64,000 bases of DNA, from positions 12,954,205 to 13,018,204 of the forward strand of contig NC_067206.1 in assembly GCF_026262505.1 (NCBI RefSeq), written 5' to 3'. A model generated the notes under the pieces. It was not told the origin of the DNA. It saw nothing but the letters and a program-made list of their open reading frames with translations, and made no database searches. The first letter of the stretch is position 1, and each line of letters begins with the position of its first letter. The stretch is from Trichomonas vaginalis G3 (Eukaryota; Parabasalia; Trichomonadida; Trichomonadidae). This document shows positions 1 through 9,221 of the stretch, piece after piece. A program made the position numbers and the translations under genes.

Positions 1-2150
1 AAGACTATTTCTGAAAAAGTACAAGACTATTTCTGAAAAAGTACAAGACTATTTCTGAAAAAGTACAAGACTATTTCTGAAAAAGTACAAGACTATTTCT
101 GAAAAAGTACAAGACTATTTCTGAAAAAGTACAAGACTATTTCTGAAAAAGTACAAGACTATTTCTGAAAAAGTACAAGACTATTTCTGAAAAAGTACAA
201 GACTATTTCTGAAAAAGTACAAGACTATTTCTGAAAAAGTACAAGACTATTTCTGAAAAAGTACAAGACTATTTCTGAAAAAGTACAAGACTATTTCTGA
301 AAAAGTACAAGACTATTTCTGAAAAAGTACAAGACATATTTCTGAAAAAGTACAAGACTATTTCTGAAAAAGTACAAGACTATTTCTGAAAAAGTACAAG
401 ACTATTTCTGAAAAAGTACAAGACTATTTCTGAAAAAGTACAAGACTATTTCTGAAAAAGTACAAGACTATTTCTGAAAAAGTACAAGACTATTTCTGAA
501 AAAGTACAAGACTATTTCTGAAAAAGTACAAGACTATTTCTGAAAAAGTACAAGACTATTTCTGAAAAAGTACAAGACTATTTCTGAAAAAGTACAAGAC
601 TATTTCTGAAAAAGTACAAGACTATTTCTGAAAAAGTACAAGACTATTTCTGAAAAAGTACAAGACTATTTCTGAAAAAGTACAAGACTATTTCTGAAAA
701 AGTACAAGACTATTTCTGAAAAAGTACAAGACTATTTCTGAAAAAGTACAAGACTATTTCTGAAAAAGTACAAGACTATTTCTGAAAAAGTACAAGACTA
801 TTTCTGAAAAAGTACAAGACTATTTCTGAAAAAGTACAAGACTATTTTCTGAAAAAGTACAAGACTATTTCTGAAAAAGTACAAGACTATTTCTGAAAAA
901 GTACAAGACTATTTCTGAAAAAGTACAAGACTATTTCTGAAAAAGTACAAGACTATTTCTGAAAAAGTACAAGACTATTTCTGAAAAAGTACAAGACTAT
1001 TTCTGAAAAAGTACAAGACTATTTCTGAAAAAGTACAAGACTATTTCTGAAAAAGTACAAGACTATTTCTGAAAAAGTACAAGACTATTTCTGAAAAAGT
1101 ACAAGACTATTTCTGAAAAAGTACAAGACTATTTCTGAAAAAGTACAAGACTATTTCTGAAAAAGTACAAGACTATTTCTGAAAAAGTACAAGACTATTT
1201 CTGAAAAAGTACAAGACTATTTCTGAAAAAGTACAAGACTATTTCTGAAAAAGTACAAGACTATTTCTGAAAAAGTACAAGACTATTTCTGAAAAAGTAC
1301 AAGACTATTTCTGAAAAAGTACAAGACTATTTCTGAAAAAGTACAAGACTATTTCTGAAAAAGTACAAGACTATTTCTGAAAAAGTACAAGACTATTTCT
1401 GAAAAAGTACAAGACTATTTCTGAAAAAGTACAAGACTATTTCTGAAAAAGTACAAGACTATTTCTGAAAAAGTACAAGACTATTTCTGAAAAAGTACAA
1501 GACTATTTCTGAAAAAGTACAAAGACTATTTCTGAAAAAGTACAAGACTATTTCTGAAAAAGTACAAGACTATTTCTGAAAAAGTACAAGACTATTTCTG
1601 AAAAAGTACAAGACTATTTCTGAAAAAGTACAAGACTATTTCTGAAAAAGTACAAGACTATTTCTGAAAAAGTACAAGACTATTTCTGAAAAAGTACAAG
1701 ACTATTTCTGAAAAAGTACAAGACTATTTCTGAAAAAGTACAAGACTATTTCTGAAAAAGTACAAGACTATTTCTGAAAAAGTACAAGACTATTTCTGAA
1801 AAAGTACAAGACTATTTCTGAAAAAGTACAAGACTATTTCTGAAAAAGTACAAGACTATTTCTGAAAAAGTACAAGACTATTTCTGAAAAAGTACAAGAC
1901 TATTTCTGAAAAAGTACAAGACTATTTCTGAAAAAGTACAAGACTATTTCTGAAAAAGTACAAGACTATTTCTGAAAAAGTACAAGACTATTTCTGAAAA
2001 AGTACAAGACTATTTCTGAAAAAGTACAAGACTATTTCTGAAAAAGTACAAGACTATTTCTGAAAAAGTACAAGACTATTTCTGAAAAAGTACAAGACTA
2101 TTTCTGAAAAAGTACAAGACTATTTCTGAAAAAGTACAAGACTAGTTCTG
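1..2150. repeat. 22-bp tandem satellite, about 97 copies
   Basis: Unit AAGACTATTTCTGAAAAAGT plus AC, almost invariant. Only a few units carry a single extra base (near 332, 843 and 1520), and the last unit turns into unique sequence around 2145. It starts before the window. It lies about 60 bp upstream of the 121-aa gene of Polinton A. The matching gene in Polinton B has a different 21-bp satellite at the same place. The homogeneity suggests recent expansion. Function unknown. Confidence 0.97.
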
Positions 2151-2212
2151 AAAAAGAAAATTTTTCTCACAAATTGAGAGCTTTTACGGGAAATTTGTTC
2201 TGAAACAGAACA

Positions 2213-2578
2213 ATGGACAACATCGAGCCATTAGATGAGGCAATTTACCTTATAGAGATAAATGAAGTTGTTAAGCAGTACTTGGGCAAGGACAAAGCCA
2301 ACAAGTCCCTCGGCTTCTGGTTGTCTGGAAGAGGTGCGCTGAAAATCGAAATTGAAACTGGAATTCCAATTCAAATACCAGACGGGACAGCCTACGACGA
2401 CATAAAGGAGATGAAGAAAGAAGCTCTTCTCAAGTTCTTTGCAAAGCGCCCATGGATACAACTTCCAAACAGAGAGAGTCCAATTCCACGAATTGCCCAA
2501 ATTCTCAGAGGACTCCTTCACTTCTCTGGTCAACCATTCTACATAACCTGTGAAGGCGACATTCAGCCAGTTCAGTAA
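2213..2578 (+). CDS. Conserved Polinton protein, 121 aa, unknown function
   Basis: A 121-aa protein that I do not recognise. It is clearly homologous to the product of 47,384-47,749 in element B: both have DEAIYLIEINE near the N terminus, a shared IPIQIPDGTAYDDIK block in the middle, KKEALLKFFAKRPWIQLP, and the same C terminus GQPFYITCEGDIQPVQ. No membrane segment or catalytic motif is visible. In both elements a tandem satellite lies just upstream of the start codon, although the satellite sequences differ. Conservation between otherwise different element regions suggests a core element function. The opposite-strand frame over this region is a shadow. Confidence 0.8.
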   Translation: MDNIEPLDEAIYLIEINEVVKQYLGKDKANKSLGFWLSGRGALKIEIETGIPIQIPDGTAYDDIKEMKKEALLKFFAKRPWIQLPNRESPIPRIAQILRGLLHFSGQPFYITCEGDIQPVQ

Positions 2579-2639
2579 ACATCTCATTTTAACTCACTTT
2601 TTTATGTTTTTGTGTGAAAGTGTCAAAAATAAATTGTTT

Positions 2640-3060
2640 TCATGAAAATTCAACGGGTGAAAAAACAGGTGAGAAAACGGGTGAGATCTCACCTCTTCAC
2701 CTAAAATATATTTTTGCCGAGTTCAGCAACAAATTCAAGAGTTTTGTGTGTTTTCTACGATGGAGCCAAAAATGGCTCGACCTCAAAACAAGCATTTTGT
2801 GAAGAATATACCAACCCGCGGAATTCCGCGGGTTGCTTTTTATACAAAATTCAACGGGTGAAAAAACAGTACAAGACTAGTTCTGAGATCTCACCACTTC
2901 ACCTAAAATATATTTTTATTGAATTCAGAACAAAATTCAAGAGTTTTGTGTGTTTTCTACGATGGTAGAAATGAGGGTGAAAAAACAGGTGAAAAAACGG
3001 GTGAGATCTCACCTCTTCACCTAAAATATATTTTTGCCGAATTCAATAAAAAAAATGGTT
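2640..3060. repeat. GATC-centred palindromic modules, about three copies
   Basis: Repeats of a module with short direct repeats of GGTGA, the palindrome GGTGAGATCTCACC, then TCTTCACCTAAAATATATTT and a tract ending in a GAATTC-like site and AAGAGTTTTGTGTG. One copy also holds a remnant of the 22-bp satellite near 2870. Another module lies at 4125-4160. The modules lie just past the stop codons of minus-strand genes (3064 and 4161), so they may act as 3'-end hairpins. Element B has equivalent modules with different arms. Confidence 0.8.
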
Positions 3061-3063
3061 CAT

Positions 3064-3726
3064 TTACTCACAATATTTTTGTACAAAACGACCCCAAACT
3101 TTTAACCTCTCTTCTGCAGCTTCTAATGAAATTTTAGCGAGTTCATATTCTCTAAATTCTCTCTTTAAATCTTCTTGTTCCCATTGGTCTAGTTCGTATG
3201 GAGAATCTCTATAACCAGAACATATCTCACGTTCATGTTCTATTTGTTTTTCATGCATTTTTCTAACTTCTTGTTCGAACAAAGGTTTTGCATTCTCTAC
3301 TGTATCTTCAAGTTCTTCTTCATCTAATTTCTCATGAACTTTCTTGTCTATGAAGTCCAGAATTTTTCCAACTGCTATACAATATTTTGGAGAAGCCCAC
3401 ATTGCTATATAGTTTACGAGTCTTGGGTCTACATACATTCCTCTAACCTGTTTGATTTCATCCGGAATTCCTGCATGAATTTTATATAAAAAGCAACCCG
3501 CGGAATTCCGCGGGTTGGTATATTCTTCACAAAATGCCGTATAATACTCTTCCCAGGACTTATTTTCCAACAACCTTCTAAAGTCTTTCCTAAACTGCTG
3601 ACATATCTTTGTTGCATTTATATAACCATCCTTGTCTCTACGTAAGACTTCAATACCGTTATAGGTGCCTTTTGTGAATGTTTCGCCATTAGATTTGTTC
3701 GTGAATGTTTTTGCTTCGACTGTCAT
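3064..3726 (-). CDS. KilA-N domain protein
   Basis: A 220-aa protein with a KilA-N DNA-binding domain in its N-terminal 130 residues: YNGIEVLRRDKDGYINATKI, then RGMYVDPRLVNYIAMWASPK, matching the family pattern of an (I/L)NATK strand followed by a G-Y-V-x-P-x-L-x-x-x-I-x-x-W helix. KilA-N proteins occur in large DNA viruses and phages and bind DNA, often as regulators. The C-terminal 90 residues are charged, predicted helical or coiled coil. The stretch near residues 66-88 (CEEYTNPRNSAGCFLYK) is translated from the dispersed palindromic element, so it is probably an insertion. I see no counterpart in element B. It looks intact. Confidence 0.8.
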   Translation of the reverse strand: MTVEAKTFTNKSNGETFTKGTYNGIEVLRRDKDGYINATKICQQFRKDFRRLLENKSWEEYYTAFCEEYTNPRNSAGCFLYKIHAGIPDEIKQVRGMYVDPRLVNYIAMWASPKYCIAVGKILDFIDKKVHEKLDEEELEDTVENAKPLFEQEVRKMHEKQIEHEREICSGYRDSPYELDQWEQEDLKREFREYELAKISLEAAEERLKVWGRFVQKYCE

Positions 3727-3761
3727 TTTCAGTTCTTACAATAAAAATAAAAAATATTTTT

Positions 3762-3832
3762 GAGTGGTACGTCGGACATTCGTTTGTGGCTTAACCGTCG
3801 GACATCCGTTTGTGGCTTAACCTCAAAACAAG
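3762..3832. repeat. TCGGAC module shared by both Polintons
   Basis: Contains two copies of a motif reading GTCGGACATTCGTTTGTGGC and a similar GTCGGACATCC version, followed by TTAACC. The same module, in reverse complement, lies at 48,072-48,118 in element B, where it covers the start codon region of a proline/glutamine-rich gene. Here it lies just upstream of the KilA-N start. A shared promoter-proximal location suggests a regulatory or recombination site. Confidence 0.6.
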
Positions 3833-4160
3833 CATTTTGTGAAGAATATACCAACCGCCGGAATTCCGACGGTTGCTTTTTTTATACAAAATTCAAGAGT
3901 TTTGCGTGTTTTCTACGATGTTGTCAAAATGTCGTGTTGTCAGTAATTTTAAGAGAAGTTAAAATGACCGAGGCACATAGGCACATAGGCACACCTAAAA
4001 ACCATCTAACCTAAAATATATTTTTTCTGTCTTAAGGAAATTCATGAAAATTCAACGGGTGAATTTTATATAAAAAGCAACCCGCGGAATTCCGCGGGTT
4101 GGTATATTCTTCACAAAATGCTTGTTTTGAGATCTCACCTCTTCACCTAAAATATATTTT

Positions 4161-5021
4161 TCAATACTTTTTCAGCACTTTTCCGTAGTTGTATATGAAA
4201 GACAATTCGAGATAAAAGTCATAGTACAATGGTATTATATGCTGCACACCGTTTGTTGTGAACCAAACTTGAAAGTCAGAGAAACTGTTACTAGGTGGTT
4301 CGTAGAATTTAGAAGCAAAGTCATAAAAGTCCTTACCGATACATAGAAAACTGTTGTTGCTTGAACTGAAACTTGCATGACACATAACATTTTGAGGGTC
4401 AAACACGTTTCTATAAACTGTCAAATCTGCTGGTGGAAGTATAAATTTAAATGGACCATCTGGTGGTAATGGTTCGTTCTGGTTTAGTAACCGAAGAAAT
4501 TGTGCCCAAGAACGCTTGTCTACTCCCCAATATAAAAACTCTGTATCTCTTGGAGGGTTAATTTCAATCTTTTGAAATGAAACTGTGGAGTTCATCTTGT
4601 CATATTCTAGTTTCAGATAGTATGTTCCATTTAGTAAAGAGTCGTATTTTTCTTGAAATTCCCAGTAGTATTTGTTCATTTGAGTTTGAAAGTCATTTAG
4701 AGTTTTCTCAAGACTTTCGTCTGAACGGATTGTAAAGATTTTCATTTCGTCAAATTTTTCTATTAGACCATCAGAACCTTTATACTGACCATGAAAATAT
4801 ACTGCGAACATGAAGGCATTCGTTCTATTTGAAAACAAAACTCTTCTAAATCCTATTGCCTTTGCATCTGAAGGACTTTGAAGCCAACGAATTGGATAGT
4901 CAAACCTGTATATACGGGATGAAATTTCTTCATCTGATATAGTCCTACCCGCATTTGTGAAGATATAGTCTAACGGTTTTGTATCTGCTACTTTTGTTCT
5001 TTGTTTTTCAACCTGAAGCAT
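4161..5021 (-). CDS. Fibre-like structural protein, paralogue 1
   Basis: A 286-aa protein of the same family as the products of 9222-10,076 and 39,090-39,938. The N-terminal 65 residues (KPLDYIFTNAG, then YRFDYPIRWLQSPSDAKAIG) and the C-terminal 90 residues (HASFSSSNNSFLCIGKDFYD, then ISDFQVWFTT-like and LYYDFYLELSFIYNY) are conserved, while the middle is unrelated. This pattern of fixed ends around a variable centre suggests a virion surface or attachment protein. I see no signal peptide or membrane segment. The family name is not known to me. It is less similar to the other two than they are to each other. Confidence 0.7.
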   Translation of the reverse strand: MLQVEKQRTKVADTKPLDYIFTNAGRTISDEEISSRIYRFDYPIRWLQSPSDAKAIGFRRVLFSNRTNAFMFAVYFHGQYKGSDGLIEKFDEMKIFTIRSDESLEKTLNDFQTQMNKYYWEFQEKYDSLLNGTYYLKLEYDKMNSTVSFQKIEINPPRDTEFLYWGVDKRSWAQFLRLLNQNEPLPPDGPFKFILPPADLTVYRNVFDPQNVMCHASFSSSNNSFLCIGKDFYDFASKFYEPPSNSFSDFQVWFTTNGVQHIIPLYYDFYLELSFIYNYGKVLKKY

Positions 5022-5046
5022 TTAATATATGTAAAAATATACTGTT

Positions 5047-5673
5047 TTAAAATGGTATGCCATATAGCTTCTTGAATTTGTTAAGAAGTATTTTAACGTA
5101 TTTTCCATCTGTATCTCTAGCGTTTACATAAGCATAGCCTTCCTTAGTAAAATATACTTGTAATTTCCTATAGTTTACGCCGGTATAAAAGTAGAATGAG
5201 TCTTGTTCTTCGCTATAGTAGTAAAACTCAAACGTATGCTTACCATAGTCTCTAATTTCAATTGTTTCATCTTCTAGTTCGTCGACAAATTCGAATACAA
5301 TATCTCCAAATTTGCTTATGTTCTTACTGTTTTCAGAACAAGTGACCCAACGTAAGTTTTCAAGTCTATTGTCGTTTCTTATACGGTTTATATGGTCTAC
5401 AAAAGGTAAATTGTTAGGGTTCGGTATAAAATGAGTTGCAATGACGACATGTTTAAGATAGCGTTTTCCACTCATCCTCATCATAGTATATCCGTCATTT
5501 CGCTCCCATTCGCTTAAAACTCTTTTTGTCTTTTTCTTCCTTATTTCAAAAGGTTCACAACAGTGAATTTCATATTTCTCATCTAACAAACAAGTTTCCC
5601 AACGGTCTTCTCCAACAAACTCAGCGTACATTTCAAATAAAATAAAAAAATGTTTTTCTTCTTTACTTAACAT
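5047..5673 (-). CDS. HNH homing-type endonuclease
   Basis: A 208-aa protein. Its centre (about residues 78-115) matches the HNH_3 pattern: KHVVIATHFIPNPNNLPFVD, then HINRIRNDNRLENLRWVT. The VDHIN histidine-asparagine pair and the NRLENLRWVT ending are typical of HNH nucleases that often travel with NUMOD-type DNA-binding domains in phages and giant viruses. Its start overlaps the end of the upstream 194-aa gene by 11 bp. At the corresponding place element B continues into the DNA polymerase gene, so this nuclease is an element-specific insertion or cargo. Confidence 0.75.
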   Translation of the reverse strand: MLSKEEKHFFILFEMYAEFVGEDRWETCLLDEKYEIHCCEPFEIRKKKTKRVLSEWERNDGYTMMRMSGKRYLKHVVIATHFIPNPNNLPFVDHINRIRNDNRLENLRWVTCSENSKNISKFGDIVFEFVDELEDETIEIRDYGKHTFEFYYYSEEQDSFYFYTGVNYRKLQVYFTKEGYAYVNARDTDGKYVKILLNKFKKLYGIPF

Positions 5674-6247
5674 AACCGCCCGCTACCATAAGTCTTTGAC
5701 GCCAACCCATACCAGCTAATGAAGGTTGACTTGGTTTAGTTTCCAAACTAAACTTTGGTTTTGGTTTATCTTCAGTTTTTGGTTTTTCTTCTTCTATCGG
5801 TTTTTCGTCACTTTTCGGTTCCTCTGACTTTACCTCACCTGCAGGAACAGTTGTGTCGTCAACATCTTCATAAATATCATATGCCATTTGTTTTTGTTTT
5901 CCTTTCAACTTTTTGTGTTTGTTGTAAAGTTTAGAATATTTCGACTCTAAGTCAATGAGATGTTCTATAATGAACTGTTGGTCAGTGAAGTAAACTTTTC
6001 CATCTGTTGTCTCGAAAGCTCCTTCAGACTTCAATATTTTATTTGTGAGAGTCTGTTTCTTTTTTGAGATACTAGCCGTTCCATTTCTATGAAAAGTGAC
6101 TTTATAGTTAGGGTTTGTATTTCCAGACCTGGCACTTTCTATTATTGAATTTTTCTCTTCATCTGTAAGTTCTTTGACAGGTTTTGACAATGGTTCTGAA
6201 CTTTTTGTTTGTGGGGTGAGATCCACGGTTTCAACTTCTTCGGTCAT
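5663..6247 (-). CDS. Acidic 194-aa Polinton protein, unknown function
   Basis: A 194-aa protein nearly identical to that of 42,814-43,398. The N-terminal half is soluble and mixed, with a predicted helix around residues 100-125 (LIDLESKYSKLYNKHKKLKG). The C-terminal half is rich in E, K and P (KSEEPKSDEKPIEEEKPKTE) and probably disordered, ending in a short conserved tail GMGWRQRL. The position just ahead of the polymerase in element B fits a terminal-protein or scaffolding role, but no motif supports either. Confidence 0.75.
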   Translation of the reverse strand: MTEEVETVDLTPQTKSSEPLSKPVKELTDEEKNSIIESARSGNTNPNYKVTFHRNGTASISKKKQTLTNKILKSEGAFETTDGKVYFTDQQFIIEHLIDLESKYSKLYNKHKKLKGKQKQMAYDIYEDVDDTTVPAGEVKSEEPKSDEKPIEEEKPKTEDKPKPKFSLETKPSQPSLAGMGWRQRLMVAGGYVK

Positions 6248-6266
6248 TTCATCTCAGTAAAAAAAT

Positions 6267-6419
6267 TTAGTTTGGTTTGTTTTCAACTGGTTGTTTAGGT
6301 TTTTTAAGTCGGTCTAAAACTTCCTGAGGTATAGGAAGAACTTGACAAACACGTGGTGTAACTGCTGGAAGCCGACAAATCCATCTTGAACCCATTTGTC
6401 TCAATGCTGTATTGTTCAT
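6267..6419 (-). CDS. Small conserved Polinton protein, 50 aa
   Basis: A short frame beginning MNNTALRQMGSRWICRLPAV and ending in PVENKPN. It is found in the same place, with one codon more, at 42,639-42,794 in element B. It starts right after the pattern TTTTTACTGAGATGAA, which also precedes the next gene in both elements and looks like a short intergenic promoter. Basic and proline-rich; function unknown. Conservation in both copies is the main support. Confidence 0.65.
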   Translation of the reverse strand: MNNTALRQMGSRWICRLPAVTPRVCQVLPIPQEVLDRLKKPKQPVENKPN

Positions 6420-6438
6420 TTCATCTCAGTAAAAAATT

Positions 6439-6840
6439 TTACATTCCCCACGTTTGAGGCGGTTGAGGTTGGTTGTTGTTTACCCACTGTTGTGCATGGT
6501 TATATCCTCTGTTAAAGAATCTTTCACCTTGGTCCATATAGTGTCCTGCTTGGTTATAGTAGTCATTTGCTTTGTTATAATAGTTTCCTGCTTGTCTTCC
6601 TACATTGTCCATCCATCCTTGAACTTTTCCTCTTGTTTCAGGATTTGGAATAAGATTTGCTGCATCTCGTGCTACATCCCAACCTTTCTGTACAGTTTGT
6701 ATAATAGGTTGTGCTTTCTCTTTCAGTATACCTAATGTACTCAAAATCTTCCTTCCAACTCCAAATACACCTCTGGCTATTGTTCCCACTGCGGGTAAAA
6801 ATCTGGATGCAACTCCTGCTAACGCGCCAAATAAACCCAT
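6439..6840 (-). CDS. Small virion-like protein with amphipathic N terminus, 133 aa
   Basis: It begins MGLFGALAGVASRFLPAVGT, a glycine- and hydrophobic-rich amphipathic segment, followed by helical sequence and a tail rich in N, Y and Q ending QPQPPQTWGM. The element B copy at 42,218-42,619 differs by only a few residues. The N terminus resembles membrane-active minor capsid peptides of adenovirus-like viruses in general character only; that role is inference. Divergently transcribed from the integrase, with only about 16 bp between the start codons. Confidence 0.7.
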   Translation of the reverse strand: MGLFGALAGVASRFLPAVGTIARGVFGVGRKILSTLGILKEKAQPIIQTVQKGWDVARDAANLIPNPETRGKVQGWMDNVGRQAGNYYNKANDYYNQAGHYMDQGERFFNRGYNHAQQWVNNNQPQPPQTWGM

Positions 6841-6856
6841 TTCTTATAGGATAAAA

Positions 6857-7815
6857 ATGACGAATCCGAACAAGGACCCCTATGTTTCTAAAGCGACAAA
6901 GAAAGCACTCATGATAAAAATCTTTAGTTCAACACCAAATGCTTGGTTTATGGATATCTTGGAAAACATTCCGAGAGTTAGAACAGATGGACCACCATAC
7001 TGGCTAATATTTGTTGGTCAAAACACAAGATACTGTGAAGCCATACCATTATGGTCCAAAAATATTTTAGATGTGAAAACTGCTTTGACAATATTCGTTG
7101 ACAAATACCATCCAACAAAACTGACATCTGACTGTGAAAGTTCTTTCAAATCAGACGATATTAAAAACTATCTGCGTTCAAAAAATGTAAACAATATTTC
7201 ATTGTCGACCAAAACCATTCTGCTCTTGGTGTCATTGACGGTTGTATAAAAATGTTAAGAGACTTAAACCAACCACAAGGTGGTGAAGCAAATGAAATGT
7301 CATATGACGACAAATATAGACACTTCTCCATGGCAAAGATGAGACAAGTTTTAAATATTTACAATAGCCGTAAACAAAAGGTTTGGGAAACCACTCCCCC
7401 GAAGAAATGAAAAACAACCCTGACTTAGAGAAAGACTATATATTTAATAATTTAGTCAAAAGAGACAAACAAGAAAGAATGCCGGGCTTCAAACTTCAGA
7501 AAGGTGACAAAGTAAAAATAGAAAATACCTAAACGCGACCCATATGAAAATACTATTGACTATGACAACAATGGGAACCCGACAGGTACTCACATTCGTG
7601 TTCGTAAAAATAGAAGAAAGTATACAAGAGAATATTATGAAGTTTTAGGCAAACATGGCAAAATGTACAGACTGCAAGCAGAAGATAAAACGACTATTGT
7701 CAGACCTCGTTTCAAACTTGTCAAAGTTCAAGGTGGTATACTTTCAAAGACAGTTCCTAACAAATATAAGACAACTCCAGACGAATATGCTAAAGAAGTT
7801 GAAAATGACGACTAA
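6857..7815 (+). pseudogene. Polinton integrase (rve/DDE) relic
   Basis: Retroviral-type integrase of the Polinton family. Visible pieces include PPYWLIFVGQNTRYCEAIPL and DKYHPTKLTSDCESSFKSDD, typical of the RNase H-like rve core, followed by a basic C-terminal part that could be a chromodomain-like or SH3-like tail. The corresponding region in element B is 41,240-42,200, on the opposite strand because the element is inverted. Integrase would insert the element into host DNA. The copy looks broken. It is divergent from the 133-aa gene. Confidence 0.8.
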
Positions 7816-9203
7816 GCATTTCTATACCATGCGTAAACTGTCATGTAAGGTGGCATGTAGTCTTTACTTTGTCCCGTTGTTTGCGTATACCCTGAAACGC
7901 GATGTGTATGGTTTCCTCCTCCCTCAGTGTTACTCCAGAAACAATTTATAGCAAACTTAACGTTGTCTTTAACATCATATCCTTTACCTTTTGTCATTGC
8001 TGACCAATCCCAATATCTATGCTTATGCCAACCTGCTTGAGATGTACTTAAATCTATGTAGTGACTGTGCGCAGGTAAGTTTTCACCTGAAATCGTTTTA
8101 CTTCCACCTGTTTCCTTTGAAGAGTTTGCACAATACAAAAACCTGTCGACTATTTGAGTCCAAGTTCCAAAACCAAGTACTACTTCTGGTCTGGTAGAGT
8201 TCATTGACGTATAAATAGAACCAACCGGGTAAATGGTTTGAAGTATTTCAGTCTTTAATGTTTGAAGCTCTGTTTTGTCAGCTTTCTTGTCATATAAATC
8301 TTGAGCAGTGAATTTAACATTGTTTTCATCCTCCATGACATAGACATTTCTACATCTAATGTATCTCATCGTTGTTATGTTTTTATCCGATGTTAAACCT
8401 TCTGGAAAGTTAGGAGGTTTAAAATATAAAGCATCCCCACCAGTTTCTTCAACCGTTCCTGCAATATTTTCTATAGCAACAGTTGTAAAACTTGTATGTG
8501 TATGTCCAACGTCACTTTTCCTGTTTAAGGTTTCTTGTAAGTTTGTAATATTTGCAATGGTATGTGTATGTCCAACGTCACTTTTCCTGTTTAAGGTTTC
8601 TTGTAAGTTTGCAATATTTGCAATGGTATGTGTATGGTTCTTGTCGGCTTTAAGGTCTAAACATCCTGAAACCCATCCTGTATCGGCTTTAGTTTTTAAA
8701 ATCTTTGTTGTCCGTTCATTATACCATTCAACCCTTTCTTTAATTTCATTGTCTTTTTCATCCACATATTCCTTATCTGCCTTCTTCACTAACGCACTAG
8801 CCACACATGCTAACTCATCGTCAACATATGTTTTATCTGCTTTCTTTTCAACATCCTCTTTCGTTGCATATTTTGCATCTGCTCTGTCATGTTCTTCTTG
8901 AACTTTTTCAATGACATACTCTTTGTCAGCTTTGTTGTCAATATCTGCTTTCAAAAGAAGTTCATCTATAGGTTTCTCGTTTAAAGTTCCTTTTGTTGGA
9001 TTTATACAAACAGTATGGTTCTTGTTGTCTTGAAACAGAAACTCATCTGTCATTGGGTTTAATGTCAGTTTTAAGCTTCCTTCTTTCAATGACTCAGATA
9101 TCTTAGAATAGTTTGAAAAGTTTGTTGTGTTCTTATTTAGAGCTTGTATAATGAGTTGTCGGTTGTGTTGTATTTCTCTCATAGACGCTGTTTCATTTGA
9201 CAT
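7812..9203 (-). CDS. Fibre with phage tail-collar-like tip
   Basis: A 463-aa protein. The N terminus (MSNETASMREIQHNRQLIIQ and the next 90 residues) is conserved in both elements. The shaft holds repeated KADKxYVDDE-type heptad blocks and two near-identical 25-residue repeats containing HTHTIANI and LQETLNRKSDVG. The C-terminal 140 residues resemble phage tail-collar or short-tail-fibre tips: YPVGSIYTSMNSTRPEVVLG, GTWTQIVDRFLY, LPAHSHY, NHTHRVSG and MPPYMTVYAWYR. Likely a trimeric virion fibre for attachment. The element B copy (39,957-41,246) keeps both ends but has a different shaft. Same-frame repeats at 8495-8630 show recent duplication. Confidence 0.8.
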   Translation of the reverse strand: MSNETASMREIQHNRQLIIQALNKNTTNFSNYSKISESLKEGSLKLTLNPMTDEFLFQDNKNHTVCINPTKGTLNEKPIDELLLKADIDNKADKEYVIEKVQEEHDRADAKYATKEDVEKKADKTYVDDELACVASALVKKADKEYVDEKDNEIKERVEWYNERTTKILKTKADTGWVSGCLDLKADKNHTHTIANIANLQETLNRKSDVGHTHTIANITNLQETLNRKSDVGHTHTSFTTVAIENIAGTVEETGGDALYFKPPNFPEGLTSDKNITTMRYIRCRNVYVMEDENNVKFTAQDLYDKKADKTELQTLKTEILQTIYPVGSIYTSMNSTRPEVVLGFGTWTQIVDRFLYCANSSKETGGSKTISGENLPAHSHYIDLSTSQAGWHKHRYWDWSAMTKGKGYDVKDNVKFAINCFWSNTEGGGNHTHRVSGYTQTTGQSKDYMPPYMTVYAWYRNA

Positions 9204-9221
9204 TTTTATTCTAGATAAAAT

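Larger units (their letters stand above)
2792..4125. repeat. Dispersed palindromic element, four copies
   Basis: A cassette of about 60 bp centred on the 24-bp palindrome with arms CAACCCGCGG and CCGCGGGTTG around AATT. It is flanked on one side by a tract GTGAAGAATATACC and on the other by GCTTTTTATA. Copies centre near 2825, 3508, 3866 and 4090, in both orientations. The copy at 3508 lies inside the KilA-N reading frame. The copy at 3866 has changed arms (CAACCGCCGG and CCGACGGTTG) that still pair with one mismatch. Confidence 0.85.

Noticed and set aside
1-2150. CRISPR array reading of the 22-bp repeats
   Set aside because: There are no spacers; units are head-to-tail and the setting is a eukaryotic mobile element.
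2231-2587. 118-aa minus-strand frame opposite the 121-aa gene
   Set aside because: The plus-strand frame is conserved as a protein in element B; this frame is its shadow and begins in unrelated sequence.
8359-8901. 180-aa plus-strand frame with VCVCPTSLFLFKV repeats
   Set aside because: It is the reverse reading of the repeated fibre shaft; the minus strand has a 463-aa protein with conserved ends.
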